Source: an uncultured Phycisphaerae bacterium (GTDB taxonomy: Bacteria; Planctomycetota; Phycisphaerae; UBA1845; Fen-1342). From it: a stretch of DNA of 64,000 nucleotides. Where the stretch lies: assembly GCA_937928595.1 (NCBI GenBank), contig CALGJV010000011.1:62001-126000 (forward strand). The letters run 5' to 3'. Below are positions 41,472-49,834 of this stretch, piece by piece; the stretch's first letter is position 1, and the number at the start of each line of letters is the position of its first letter. The position numbers and the translations under genes were made by a program. The notes under the pieces are model-generated. The model did not search any database. It had not been told where the DNA came from and saw only the letters and a program-made list of their open reading frames with translations.

Positions 41472-42800
41472 ATGAAGCGAGCGTGTGCGCGGGCGCTTGT
41501 TGCGCAAGCTGTTTCTTCGTTATCCCTTATGATCGCGACCGCTTCCGCGGCGGAGGTCATCGTCAAGAACGATTCGTTCGTCGACGGCGGTGCGGTCAAC
41601 GTGCAGGCGGGCTTTGTTGATCGCGAGTTGGCCGCCGCGTGGCTCACCTCGCCGTGCAACGGCACCATCGTCGGCATCCAGGTGTTCTGGGGCGCGATGG
41701 GCGACGGGCTGCCCTCGATTGAGGACAGCATCACGATCTACCGCGCGGGGACGTTCCCGAACCCCGACACGAGCTTTGGCGGTACGCTGGCGGTGCTCGA
41801 GGCCCCGGCGCTGACGCCGGGATTCATGAACGAGTATCGCTACCTGGACGAGAACAATACCGTGCCGATCAACGTGCCGGTGACGGCGGGGCAGACGTTC
41901 GTCGTTGCGTTCAAGTTCTTCAACCCGCCGGCCGAGCGGGGCGGCAGCATCTGCACGGACGTGAACGGCTGCCAGAGTGGCAAGAACGGGCTGTACGCCA
42001 TTCCGCCGGGGTTGTGGTTCAACGCGTGTGCCCTGGGCGTGTCGGGCGACTTCGTGATCCGGGCGATCGTTGATTGTCAGGCCGCGACCGGAGCCTGCTG
42101 CAAGCCGGACGGGACCTGCGCGACGTTGACCGCGGCCCAATGCAGCCAGATCGGCGGCACCTATCAGGGCGACAACGTGAGCTGCGGCTCGGTTAGTTGC
42201 CCGCAGCCGACCGGCGCCTGTTGCTTCGCGGCGACGCAGGGGTGTCTGAACCTGACCCAGGCGCAGTGCCAGACCGCGGGCGGCACATGGGCCGGTGCGG
42301 GGACGAGCTGCGCCACGTACGTGTGCTTCCCGAAAGGTGCGTGCTGCCTGCCGAACGGAACGTGCATTGACAACGTGAGCCCGGAGCAGTGCGCGGCCCA
42401 GGGCGGCACGTTCAAGGGCAACGGCACGACGTGCGGCACGGTCTCGTGTCCGCCGCCGACCGGCGCGTGCTGCTTCGGCACCGGCGGGTGTCTGTTGCTC
42501 GTGCAGGCCGACTGCCACATCGCGGGCGGCTCCTGGAAGGGGGCCGGGACGAACTGCGCCGACGGCAATCAGAACGGCGCGCCCGACGCGTGCGAGTCCA
42601 ACGTACGGCCGGGCGACCTGAACTGCGACGGCGTCGTCAACTTCGACGACATCGACCCGTTCGTCGTGGCGCTGTCAGGGCAGGCCGCGTACGAGGCGGC
42701 GTATCCCGGGTGCCGGTGGCTGAACGCCGACTGCAACAACGACGGCCAGGTGAACTTCGACGACATCGACGCGTTTGTGAGCGTGCTCGCCGGCGGGTGA
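41472..42800 (+). CDS. Secreted protein with four GACC Cys repeats and dockerin-like tail
   Basis: 442 residues from ATG 41472 (GGAGATGGGCT before it). A signal peptide ends at ATASAAEV. Residues about 25-200 form a beta domain with VDRELAAAWLTSPCNGTIVGI and VFWGAMGDGLPSIEDSI. Residues about 206-375 are four six-Cys GACC repeats like those of the gene at 24879. The C-terminus is the dockerin-like pair (GDLNCDGVVNFDDIDPFVVA and DCNNDGQVNFDDIDAFVS). No catalytic motif. Probably a disulfide-rich surface or secreted binding protein. Confidence 0.8.
   Translation: MKRACARALVAQAVSSLSLMIATASAAEVIVKNDSFVDGGAVNVQAGFVDRELAAAWLTSPCNGTIVGIQVFWGAMGDGLPSIEDSITIYRAGTFPNPDTSFGGTLAVLEAPALTPGFMNEYRYLDENNTVPINVPVTAGQTFVVAFKFFNPPAERGGSICTDVNGCQSGKNGLYAIPPGLWFNACALGVSGDFVIRAIVDCQAATGACCKPDGTCATLTAAQCSQIGGTYQGDNVSCGSVSCPQPTGACCFAATQGCLNLTQAQCQTAGGTWAGAGTSCATYVCFPKGACCLPNGTCIDNVSPEQCAAQGGTFKGNGTTCGTVSCPPPTGACCFGTGGCLLLVQADCHIAGGSWKGAGTNCADGNQNGAPDACESNVRPGDLNCDGVVNFDDIDPFVVALSGQAAYEAAYPGCRWLNADCNNDGQVNFDDIDAFVSVLAGG
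42088..42594 (+). repeat. Four in-frame six-Cys GACC repeats (second gene)
   Basis: Four protein repeats of about 40-44 residues: each opens with GACC, then C, C, GG-x-[YWF]-x-G, C, C. The spacing is the same as in the repeats at 25764-26243. Confidence 0.8.
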
Positions 42801-43002
42801 CGCGGCGAGCGGGGCCGCGGGAGCATCGAATCGCCAAGTCGCGCGCGGGTCGAAAAGTACGGTCCGCACCCCAACTGGATGGCGTGTCCGGAAGACGTCC
42901 GGCGCGGGGGTGGGACGCCCCGCGCGAGGCCGCGCGCCCTGTCTCATCCGGCCGGTCGCCGGGGACGAGAAACAGTGGAGCACGCGGCGCGCCTCCGGAC
43001 GG

Positions 43003-43008
43003 TACACT
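43003..43008 (+). promoter_or_regulatory. -10 box for leaderless alkyladenine glycosylase transcript
   Basis: TACACT ending 7 nt before the ATG at 43016. The -35 region is not convincing. Confidence 0.5.
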
Positions 43009-43015
43009 CCCCGCC

Positions 43016-43639
43016 ATGCCGCCCGGCTGCATGCGTTCGGCACTGCTGCCTCGCGAATTCTACGACCGCGATCCGGTCCGGGTGGCGCGCGCGCTGCTCG
43101 GCTGCCTCCTGCTGCGCCGCGCGCGCGCGGGCCTGGCCGGCGGACGGATCGTCGAGACCGAAGCGTACCTCGCCGACGGCGACCCGGCTTGTCACGCCAG
43201 CCGCGGTCGGACGCGGAAGAACGCGAGCATGTTCGGCCGCCCGGGGACGGCGTACGTGTACGCGATCCACTCGCGCTGGTGCTTCAACGTGGTGACGGAG
43301 CCGGAGGGGCGGGCGAGCGCGGTGCTGGTGCGGGCGATCGAGCCGCTGGCGGGGCTGCCGCTCATGCAGGCCCGCCGCGCGGCGCGGCAGGCGGGGCGAG
43401 ACGACGCGGCACTTCCGGCCCGCGACCTGGCGCGGGGCCCGGCCCGGCTGTGCGAGGCGCTGGCGATCGACCGGCGACTGGACGGCTGGGACCTGACGCG
43501 CGGCACACGGCTCTGGATCTCGGCCGACGACGGTCCCCGTCCCGCCGCAATCGCAACGAGTGCGCGCATCGGCGTCACGTCCGGGGGCGAGCTGCCGCTG
43601 CGGTTCTACTGGGCGGGCAGCCCGTTCGTCAGCCGCTGA
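43016..43639 (+). CDS. Alkyladenine (3-methyladenine) DNA glycosylase, AAG/MPG family
   Basis: 207 residues, the usual size. Excises alkylated purines in base-excision repair. Motifs: LPREFYDRDPVRVARALLGC start, GRIVETEAYLADGDPACHAS (with the catalytic Glu), RTRKNASMFGRPGTAYVYAI, FNVVTE and the ending RIGVTSGGELPLRFYWAGS. It is the second base-excision glycosylase in the window (after the UDG at 21202), and both have promoter boxes suggesting leaderless transcripts. Confidence 0.93.
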   Translation: MPPGCMRSALLPREFYDRDPVRVARALLGCLLLRRARAGLAGGRIVETEAYLADGDPACHASRGRTRKNASMFGRPGTAYVYAIHSRWCFNVVTEPEGRASAVLVRAIEPLAGLPLMQARRAARQAGRDDAALPARDLARGPARLCEALAIDRRLDGWDLTRGTRLWISADDGPRPAAIATSARIGVTSGGELPLRFYWAGSPFVSR

Positions 43640-43648
43640 TGCCGTGAC

Positions 43649-44581
43649 TCACCAGCCGGGCAGCGGAGAAATCAGCCGGTACTGGTAGTCCGGGTCGTAA
43701 AAGCGATTCCACCATGCCTTCGGGTCGCTCGGCGAGTTGCCCGAGCACGACTTCCAGCCCAGGCCGCGGCTGTCCTTGGCGGTGTCCGTGAGCACATGGC
43801 CGGCGTGCCCGTCCAGGAAGAGGAACGTGTGCTTGTTCCACTGGCGGTGCCAGCCGCGGCGCGGAAAGCGCAGCCACATGGCCGAGTCGAACGGGTCTTC
43901 GTAGAGCATGATGAACGTGGTCTGGTCGCGCTTGCGCTGCATCCTCAGGAACGCGTTGGCCCGGTGCTGCCAGCGCGGCCGGCTGCCGTCGGAGAACTTG
44001 AGGATCGCCCAGTTGTAGGCGAAGTGGTAGTTCAGGTCGTAGCTCGTGCCCGTCTCGTAGTGCAGCGGCTTGACGCTGAACGGATCCTCGGCGTTGCTGT
44101 TGTTCCAGAAGCCGCCCGTATCCGACGGACACTGGTAGACCGGCATCTTCCGCACCACTTCGAACTGCGGGTCCGTGGGCGGCGGGTCCCAGTTCGGCAG
44201 GTCGGGATAAATGTACGGGTTGAACGGCCGACCGCGGGGCGTGTTCCGATAAGCCGGGTCGGTGTAGCCCCACCACGGGCTGCGCCCCGGGTGCCCGCCG
44301 TAGTAGAACCCATGCAGGTAGTTGAAGTTGTTGTGCCGTTCGAACGGGAACCAGTCGTTGTTGTCCATGAAGTAGCCGTTCATGGCCAGGCCGATCTGGC
44401 GCAGGTTCGAAAGGCAGACGACGATCCGGGACTGCTCCTTCGCCCGCGACAGATTGGGCAGCAGGATCGAGATCAGCAGCGCGATGATCGCGACCACCAC
44501 GAGCAGCTCGATCAACGTGAACCCGACGAAGCCGTTCCGATTGTGTGTGTGCGCACACCGGTTGTAGGTTTGCCTTCGCAT
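43649..44581 (-). CDS. Type II/IV prepilin-like protein (second copy)
   Basis: 310 residues from ATG 44581; an in-frame start 23 codons further upstream is less likely. The prepilin segment [17 protein letters not shown] is near residue 20, followed by [27 protein letters not shown]. The globular region is Trp/Tyr/Asn-rich and ends with [15 protein letters not shown], the DGH motif of the planctomycete family. Its sequence outside the leader is not close to that of the copy at 23313. A TAGAAT -10-like box is at 44634-44639 (minus). Confidence 0.85.
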   Translation of the reverse strand: MRRQTYNRCAHTHNRNGFVGFTLIELLVVVAIIALLISILLPNLSRAKEQSRIVVCLSNLRQIGLAMNGYFMDNNDWFPFERHNNFNYLHGFYYGGHPGRSPWWGYTDPAYRNTPRGRPFNPYIYPDLPNWDPPPTDPQFEVVRKMPVYQCPSDTGGFWNNSNAEDPFSVKPLHYETGTSYDLNYHFAYNWAILKFSDGSRPRWQHRANAFLRMQRKRDQTTFIMLYEDPFDSAMWLRFPRRGWHRQWNKHTFLFLDGHAGHVLTDTAKDSRGLGWKSCSGNSPSDPKAWWNRFYDPDYQYRLISPLPGW

Positions 44582-44730
44582 CGCCAGTCCAGCCAAAAGA
44601 GAGCCGAACACGCTGCCACGACGTGTTGCCCCGATTCTAACGACCGGCATCCAGCGGGGGAAGTTTTTTTCAAAACGAGCAAGGCCATCCGCGCTCGTCG
44701 GAACGCGCCGGTCCGGGTCGGTCCGGCCCC

Positions 44731-47700
44731 TCAGTCGCCAATGGCCACGCTGTACAGCCCGAACGGCCGGTGCGACCAGGACAGCCGGCCCGGCTCGCTT
44801 CGGACGTCCGGGGGCACAACGGCCGGGTCCTCCCGCTCCAGGATGTTGACAAACCGCCCCACGCCGAGCGCGGGGTCCCAGCGCAGCGCGGTCGGTCCCC
44901 GCTGGCCCCAGATCTCATGCAGCCGGACGATCAGGCGACCGTCGTCTTCGGCCTTCTTGACGGTGTCGAGCACCAGGTTCGGCTGCTCGCAAGTCAGCCC
45001 GGACCACTCCGGTCCGCGCGGGCCCGCCTGCCGGTCCGCCGGAACCAGCCGGAGCGGGACGTTCAGGGCGTATCCGGCCTGCACCACGCCGCCGACGCGC
45101 AGGTCGCCGGGGTGCGGGAGCAGGCTGTACGTGAACGTGTGCGTGCCCCGGTCGGCCTTCGGGTCGGGGCTGGTCGGCGACCGCAGCAGGCTGAGCCCCA
45201 GTATGTGACCGTGGCAACTGTACCCGTACTTGCAGTCGGTCAGCAGCGCGGCGCCGTAGTCCGGCTCGCTCAGGTCGCACCAGTGGTGCCCGCAACACTC
45301 GAACCGGGCGACATCCCAGCTCGTGTTCCGGTGCGTCGGGCGCTGGAGGTGCCCGAACTGCGTGTGATATGTGGCCCACGGGCTGCGCAGCTCCAACGGA
45401 AAAAGCACCCGCAGCAGCTCATGATCCGCGTGCCAGTCGACCCACGTCTCGAAGTCCAGCCGCGGGCCGGCGCACATCAACCGCACGTACTGCACGAGTC
45501 GCGAGTGGCCGTCGAGGTCGCGCTCGATCCGCAGCGCCGCCCGCAGCGGACCGCTTTCGACCACCCGGATCGAGGCCGGCGTGGTTATCGGTCGGGCCTT
45601 CTCCAGGTAGAACACGTCGATATCCCACGCATCCCAGTAGATCGGGCGATCTTCGTACAGGACGAGCTGGTTGGCGGGCTCACCGCTCCGCGTGACCGTG
45701 CGACCGGTCCGCTTGTCGAGCAGCCGCGCCAGGCGACCCGCGGCGTCGAACTCGGCCCGGATCCAGGTGTTTTCCAGCGCGGTGCCGTCGGCCCGGGCGG
45801 GCTCGGCCCCGGGCGATCCGAGGGCGGGGTCGGCGGCGTCGAAGACCCGGTGCCCCAGCGGCGGCACGTCCGCCCCCAGGTGGACCAGCCGCGTGGGACG
45901 GCCGTCGAGCGTCTCGCCCGCCTGCGCGGCAGCCGCCGATACGCCGTCGGGCAGCGCGACGACCTCGCGCCGCGGCCAGCCGAGCGTGTTGACCGCGACG
46001 AGCGGGGTGCGGGCAGCGGAGGTGTCGGCCGCGGCGGCCCAGGCGCCGAGGCCGCGGGCCCGCAGCGCGCCGAGCTGCTCCTCGAGACGGGCGTAGTCGC
46101 GGGCGGTGTCCTCGTACACCCAACCGATGGACGAGCCGGGGAGGATGTCGTGGAACTGGTTGAGAAGCACGGTCTTCCAGGCGGCGTCGAGCTCAGCGGC
46201 GGGGTAGGCGGCCGCGGGACCGCCCGGCGCGAGGGCGTGCAGCAGCTCGACGTCGCGCAGGGCGAGCTCGGCGCGGCGGTTGCCGCGCTTGTTGGCGGCC
46301 TGCGTGGTGAGGGTGCCGCGGTGGTACTCGAGGTAGAGCTCGCCGTCCCAGGTCGGCAGGTCGCGGGCGTCCGCGTGGAGGGCCTCGACGAAGGCGCGGA
46401 CGGTGCTGAGCTGCACGCGCGGCAGCTCCTCGCAGTCCGCCGCCCGCCCGAGCAGCTCGAGCATCTCCGCGGTTGGGCCGCCGCCGCCGTCGCCCCAGCC
46501 GTAGGCGTAGAGCCACGTCGCGCAGCGGTCGCTCTGCTTGAACGCGCGGTCGCTGTAGCGGAGCTGCTTGGGCGTGCAGTCGGAGTTGTACGTGTCCGAC
46601 GTCAGGAAGTGCGCGAGGATCGGCGTGCCGTCCAGCCCGGCCCACCAGAACGTGTGATGCGGGAACTTGTTGAACTGGTTCCACGACATCTTCTGCGTGA
46701 AGAACGTGCGGATGCCGGCCTGTGTCAGGATCTGCGGCAGCGCGGCGCTGTAGCCGAACGTGTCGGGCAGCCAGAGGTACGTCTGCTCGATCCCGAACTG
46801 CGCGCGCCAGTAGCGCGTGCCGTGCAGGATCTGCCGCACGAGCGACTCGCCGCTGACCAGGTTGCAGTCGCACTCGACCCACATGCCGCCGCCCGCGTCC
46901 CAGCGGCCCTCCGCGACGCGTCGGCGAATCTGCTCGAATAGCTCGGGCGCGTCGGCCTGCACAAACGCGTAGAGCTGCGCCTGGCTCTGCTGAAAGCGGT
47001 ACTGCGGGTAGCGTTCCATGTTCCGCAACGCCGTCGCGAACGTGCGGTAGCACTTGCGCCGCGTCTCGCGCACCGGCCAGAGCCACGCCGTGTCGATGTG
47101 CGCGTGGCCGACCGCGTAGCACCGGCCGGCCGATGCGTTCGCCCGCGCCTCCAGCACGGGTCGCAGCGCGGCCCGCGCGGCCGTGGCCGTGCCGGGCACG
47201 TCGCGGGCGTCGAGGGCATTGACGGCGGCGTTCAGCGCGAAGATCAGCTTGCGGCGGCGGGGCAGATCCGGGTCCAGCGCGTCGGCGAGCTGGAGCGCGA
47301 AGGACAGGTCGTAGAACAGGGCGTCGACTTCCGGCCGGCATTCGAGCAGGTGGGCCTCCCGCAGCTGACCGATCTCATCGCCGGGATATGCCGGCTGCCA
47401 CTCTTCCTGTCCGAACATGCGGTTGGCCGCGGCTTCGACCAGCAGGGTGACGCGGCCGTTGCGCACGAAGTCGGGCGTGAGCGGCACCCGTTTGTGATAG
47501 CCGCTGAGCCCGTGGTACGGGACGCCCGCGTGCCAGAGACAGGCTTCGGTGCCGGTGTCGATCGCGGCGTAGAGGCGGTCCGGCGGCGTCCCCGACGGCA
47601 GCTCGGCCGTGAACCGGAACCACGCCGTGGACCACAGCGGGCCCCAGCGGAAGCCGACCGGCACCGGGCGATAGGACGCCGCGGCGGCGTGCGCGAACGA

Positions 47701-47838
47701 GCAGGGCTCGGCGCACTGGTAGGCCTCGGCGGCCAGGTCGGACACGCGGCGGAAACGGGCGGGTTCGACGACGGTGTGCAGGCAGCGCGCGACGCGGTCG
47801 CGGGCCAGCTTGTGATCGGGCAGCACGGACATACTCAC
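44731..47838 (-). CDS. GH38 alpha-mannosidase
   Basis: 1035 residues, full-length cytoplasmic-type GH38. Cleaves alpha-mannosyl residues by a retaining, zinc-dependent mechanism. The catalytic domain begins around [19 protein letters not shown] (zinc His and Asp). The nucleophile Asp is in [31 protein letters not shown] and [11 protein letters not shown] follow. The N-terminal ~230 residues form the family's ancillary beta domain and the C-terminal ~450 the beta-sandwich region. No signal peptide, so substrates are imported or intracellular oligosaccharides. A TATCAT box (47890-47895, minus) is 51 nt upstream. Confidence 0.93.
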   Translation of the reverse strand: MSMSVLPDHKLARDRVARCLHTVVEPARFRRVSDLAAEAYQCAEPCSFAHAAAASYRPVPVGFRWGPLWSTAWFRFTAELPSGTPPDRLYAAIDTGTEACLWHAGVPYHGLSGYHKRVPLTPDFVRNGRVTLLVEAAANRMFGQEEWQPAYPGDEIGQLREAHLLECRPEVDALFYDLSFALQLADALDPDLPRRRKLIFALNAAVNALDARDVPGTATAARAALRPVLEARANASAGRCYAVGHAHIDTAWLWPVRETRRKCYRTFATALRNMERYPQYRFQQSQAQLYAFVQADAPELFEQIRRRVAEGRWDAGGGMWVECDCNLVSGESLVRQILHGTRYWRAQFGIEQTYLWLPDTFGYSAALPQILTQAGIRTFFTQKMSWNQFNKFPHHTFWWAGLDGTPILAHFLTSDTYNSDCTPKQLRYSDRAFKQSDRCATWLYAYGWGDGGGGPTAEMLELLGRAADCEELPRVQLSTVRAFVEALHADARDLPTWDGELYLEYHRGTLTTQAANKRGNRRAELALRDVELLHALAPGGPAAAYPAAELDAAWKTVLLNQFHDILPGSSIGWVYEDTARDYARLEEQLGALRARGLGAWAAAADTSAARTPLVAVNTLGWPRREVVALPDGVSAAAAQAGETLDGRPTRLVHLGADVPPLGHRVFDAADPALGSPGAEPARADGTALENTWIRAEFDAAGRLARLLDKRTGRTVTRSGEPANQLVLYEDRPIYWDAWDIDVFYLEKARPITTPASIRVVESGPLRAALRIERDLDGHSRLVQYVRLMCAGPRLDFETWVDWHADHELLRVLFPLELRSPWATYHTQFGHLQRPTHRNTSWDVARFECCGHHWCDLSEPDYGAALLTDCKYGYSCHGHILGLSLLRSPTSPDPKADRGTHTFTYSLLPHPGDLRVGGVVQAGYALNVPLRLVPADRQAGPRGPEWSGLTCEQPNLVLDTVKKAEDDGRLIVRLHEIWGQRGPTALRWDPALGVGRFVNILEREDPAVVPPDVRSEPGRLSWSHRPFGLYSVAIGD

Positions 47839-48003
47839 GCTCCGACGCCGTCGGCGGGCCGACCTTCCGGCCGCGCGCGGCGCGCCGGGATGATAACGGC
47901 TCGCTGAAAACCTGTGACGCAGGACTTCCGCAGCCCCCGCGCGCTTCTGTGCGCCTCGTCAACGTCCGACGCGGGGGTCGGTCGGATGCTGCGCCGCGCG
48001 GCG

Positions 48004-49614
48004 TCAGGTCAGTGCCACCAGGGGGCGGTCGCGCGGCTCGGGGGCGGCAGTCGGCAGCTTCACCCAGAAGTTGGCGCCGTGGCCGGGGGTGCTTTCGACG
48101 CCGATCTCGCCGCCCAGCAGGTGGGTGAGCTCCTTGGCGATGGCCAGCCCGAGGCCGGTGCCGTGGTGTTCGCGGGTGGCGGACTGATCGATCTGGCGGA
48201 ATTTCTCGAAGATGAGCTGCTGGTGCTCGGGGGCGATGCCGGGGCCCGTGTCGCGGACGGAGATCAGGATACGGGCGTCGCCGTCCGGGCGCACGCCGAG
48301 CCAGACCTGCCCGTCCTCCGGGGTGAACTTGATGGCGTTCGAGAGGAGGTTGTAAAGGATCTGGCGGAGCTTGCCGCGGTCGGTCGCGACGGCCGGCACG
48401 CCGTCCTCGACGCGCAGCGTGAGCTGGAGCTTCTTCTTGTCGGCGAGCGGACGGACGTACTCGACCAGCGTGCCGCATACCTCCTCGACCCGCACCGACT
48501 CGATCCGCAGCGGCATCTTGCCGGCCTCGAGCTTCACGAGATCAAGCAGGTCGTTGATGATTTCGAGCAGGATGCGGCCGGAGATGAGGATGTTCTCGGC
48601 GTAGCGGGCGGTGCGGGGGTCGCCGCCGCCCTGCGGGCCCTCGCGCAGCAGCTCGGCGAAGCCGATGATGCTGGTCAGGGGCGTGCGCAGCTCGTGCGAG
48701 ACGTTGGCGAGGAACTCGCTCTTGAGGCGGTTGGACTCGTAGAGTGCGACGTTCGTCTCGGCCATCGCGCCGAGCTTCTCGTCGAGCAGGCGGTTGGCTT
48801 TCTGGAGCTCCTCTTGGGAGGCCCGCAGGCGCTCGAGCATCGTGTTGAGGTTCTCGGAGAGCTGCTCGAACTCGTCGCCGGTCTGGATCGTGGAGCGCAC
48901 GCTCAGGTCGCCGTCGGCCACGCGCAGCGCGACGCTGCGCAGCTCGTGGATCGGCGCCAGGATGAACCGCGTGCTGATCACGTAGAACACGAGGATCGCG
49001 AGGATCCCGGCGAGCATCCCGGCGGCGATGATGACCACGCGGTTGAGCAGCGACGACTGGCTGCCCTGCTCCGCGGGCAGGTCGACCAGCAGCAGGCCGG
49101 CGAGCTGGTTCTCGCGGTAGGGCCGGGCGCTGCGGCCCTCGTCGTGGCAGGCCAGGCAGCGGCGCGTAACGTAGACGGCATGCGCGTAGCGGAAGCGCGG
49201 GCCGCCGTCGCCGGGCTCCGTGCGGTAGTAATACTCCTCGTTCCCGTGCCGCCGAAAGCTACGCGCCGCCTCCGCCACGAAACTATCCGTGCTCGCGGCT
49301 GCCAGCACGCCCGCTTCGCCTTCGCCGCCGGGCTCGAGGGGGATGAAGCGCGGCAGGGTCGTCTTCTTGTCGGGCAGCAGGCTGAAGCGCCCGCCGTGCA
49401 CGCCGCCCGTCAGCAGCGGCGCCGCGTCCGGGTTGGGCAGGGCGATGCGGAAATAGCTCTCGGCCAGCGACTGGGCTTCCCGGAAGGGCTGCTCGAGGAC
49501 GATCACCTCCATGTAGTACCACGGCACCGACAGCGCCGCGCCGATGATCAGCAGCACGGCGAGGCCGAAGAGGAAACGGTACTTGGTGGCGAGCGAGATG
49601 CGCCCGAGCCGCAT
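48004..49614 (-). CDS. Membrane sensor histidine kinase with c-type heme sensor domain
   Basis: 536 residues. TM1 (about 15-32), an extracytoplasmic domain (about 35-185) resembling DUF3365/Tll0287-like heme domains with one c-heme site C153-L-A-C156-H157, TM2 (about 192-216), HAMP, a coiled coil, HisKA (phospho-acceptor H307 in SHELRTP) and an HATPase domain (LSNAIKF, DTGPGI, GTGLGLAI). It probably senses redox state, O2 or NO through heme. There is no receiver domain and no adjacent response regulator, so the partner lies elsewhere. TATAAT (49661-49666, minus) is 46 nt upstream. Confidence 0.9.
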   Translation of the reverse strand: MRLGRISLATKYRFLFGLAVLLIIGAALSVPWYYMEVIVLEQPFREAQSLAESYFRIALPNPDAAPLLTGGVHGGRFSLLPDKKTTLPRFIPLEPGGEGEAGVLAAASTDSFVAEAARSFRRHGNEEYYYRTEPGDGGPRFRYAHAVYVTRRCLACHDEGRSARPYRENQLAGLLLVDLPAEQGSQSSLLNRVVIIAAGMLAGILAILVFYVISTRFILAPIHELRSVALRVADGDLSVRSTIQTGDEFEQLSENLNTMLERLRASQEELQKANRLLDEKLGAMAETNVALYESNRLKSEFLANVSHELRTPLTSIIGFAELLREGPQGGGDPRTARYAENILISGRILLEIINDLLDLVKLEAGKMPLRIESVRVEEVCGTLVEYVRPLADKKKLQLTLRVEDGVPAVATDRGKLRQILYNLLSNAIKFTPEDGQVWLGVRPDGDARILISVRDTGPGIAPEHQQLIFEKFRQIDQSATREHHGTGLGLAIAKELTHLLGGEIGVESTPGHGANFWVKLPTAAPEPRDRPLVALT

Positions 49615-49834
49615 GCGCAGCGTCCTGTGGGTCGCGACCGACCCGGCCGACGACGCGGCGATTATAACGCGACGCAGTACGCGAGGGCCCGCGCGGGAGC
49701 GCGGCCCGTGGTTCGCTGCGGCGCGTCGGCGCGGCCGCCGCCGGCGTCACCGGGTGCCCGGAGGTTCGTGGACGTTGTGTGGGCGCCGGGTATCATGCTT
49801 CTCCGCGGGCAGCCGCCCGGGAGCGCCGGACCGC

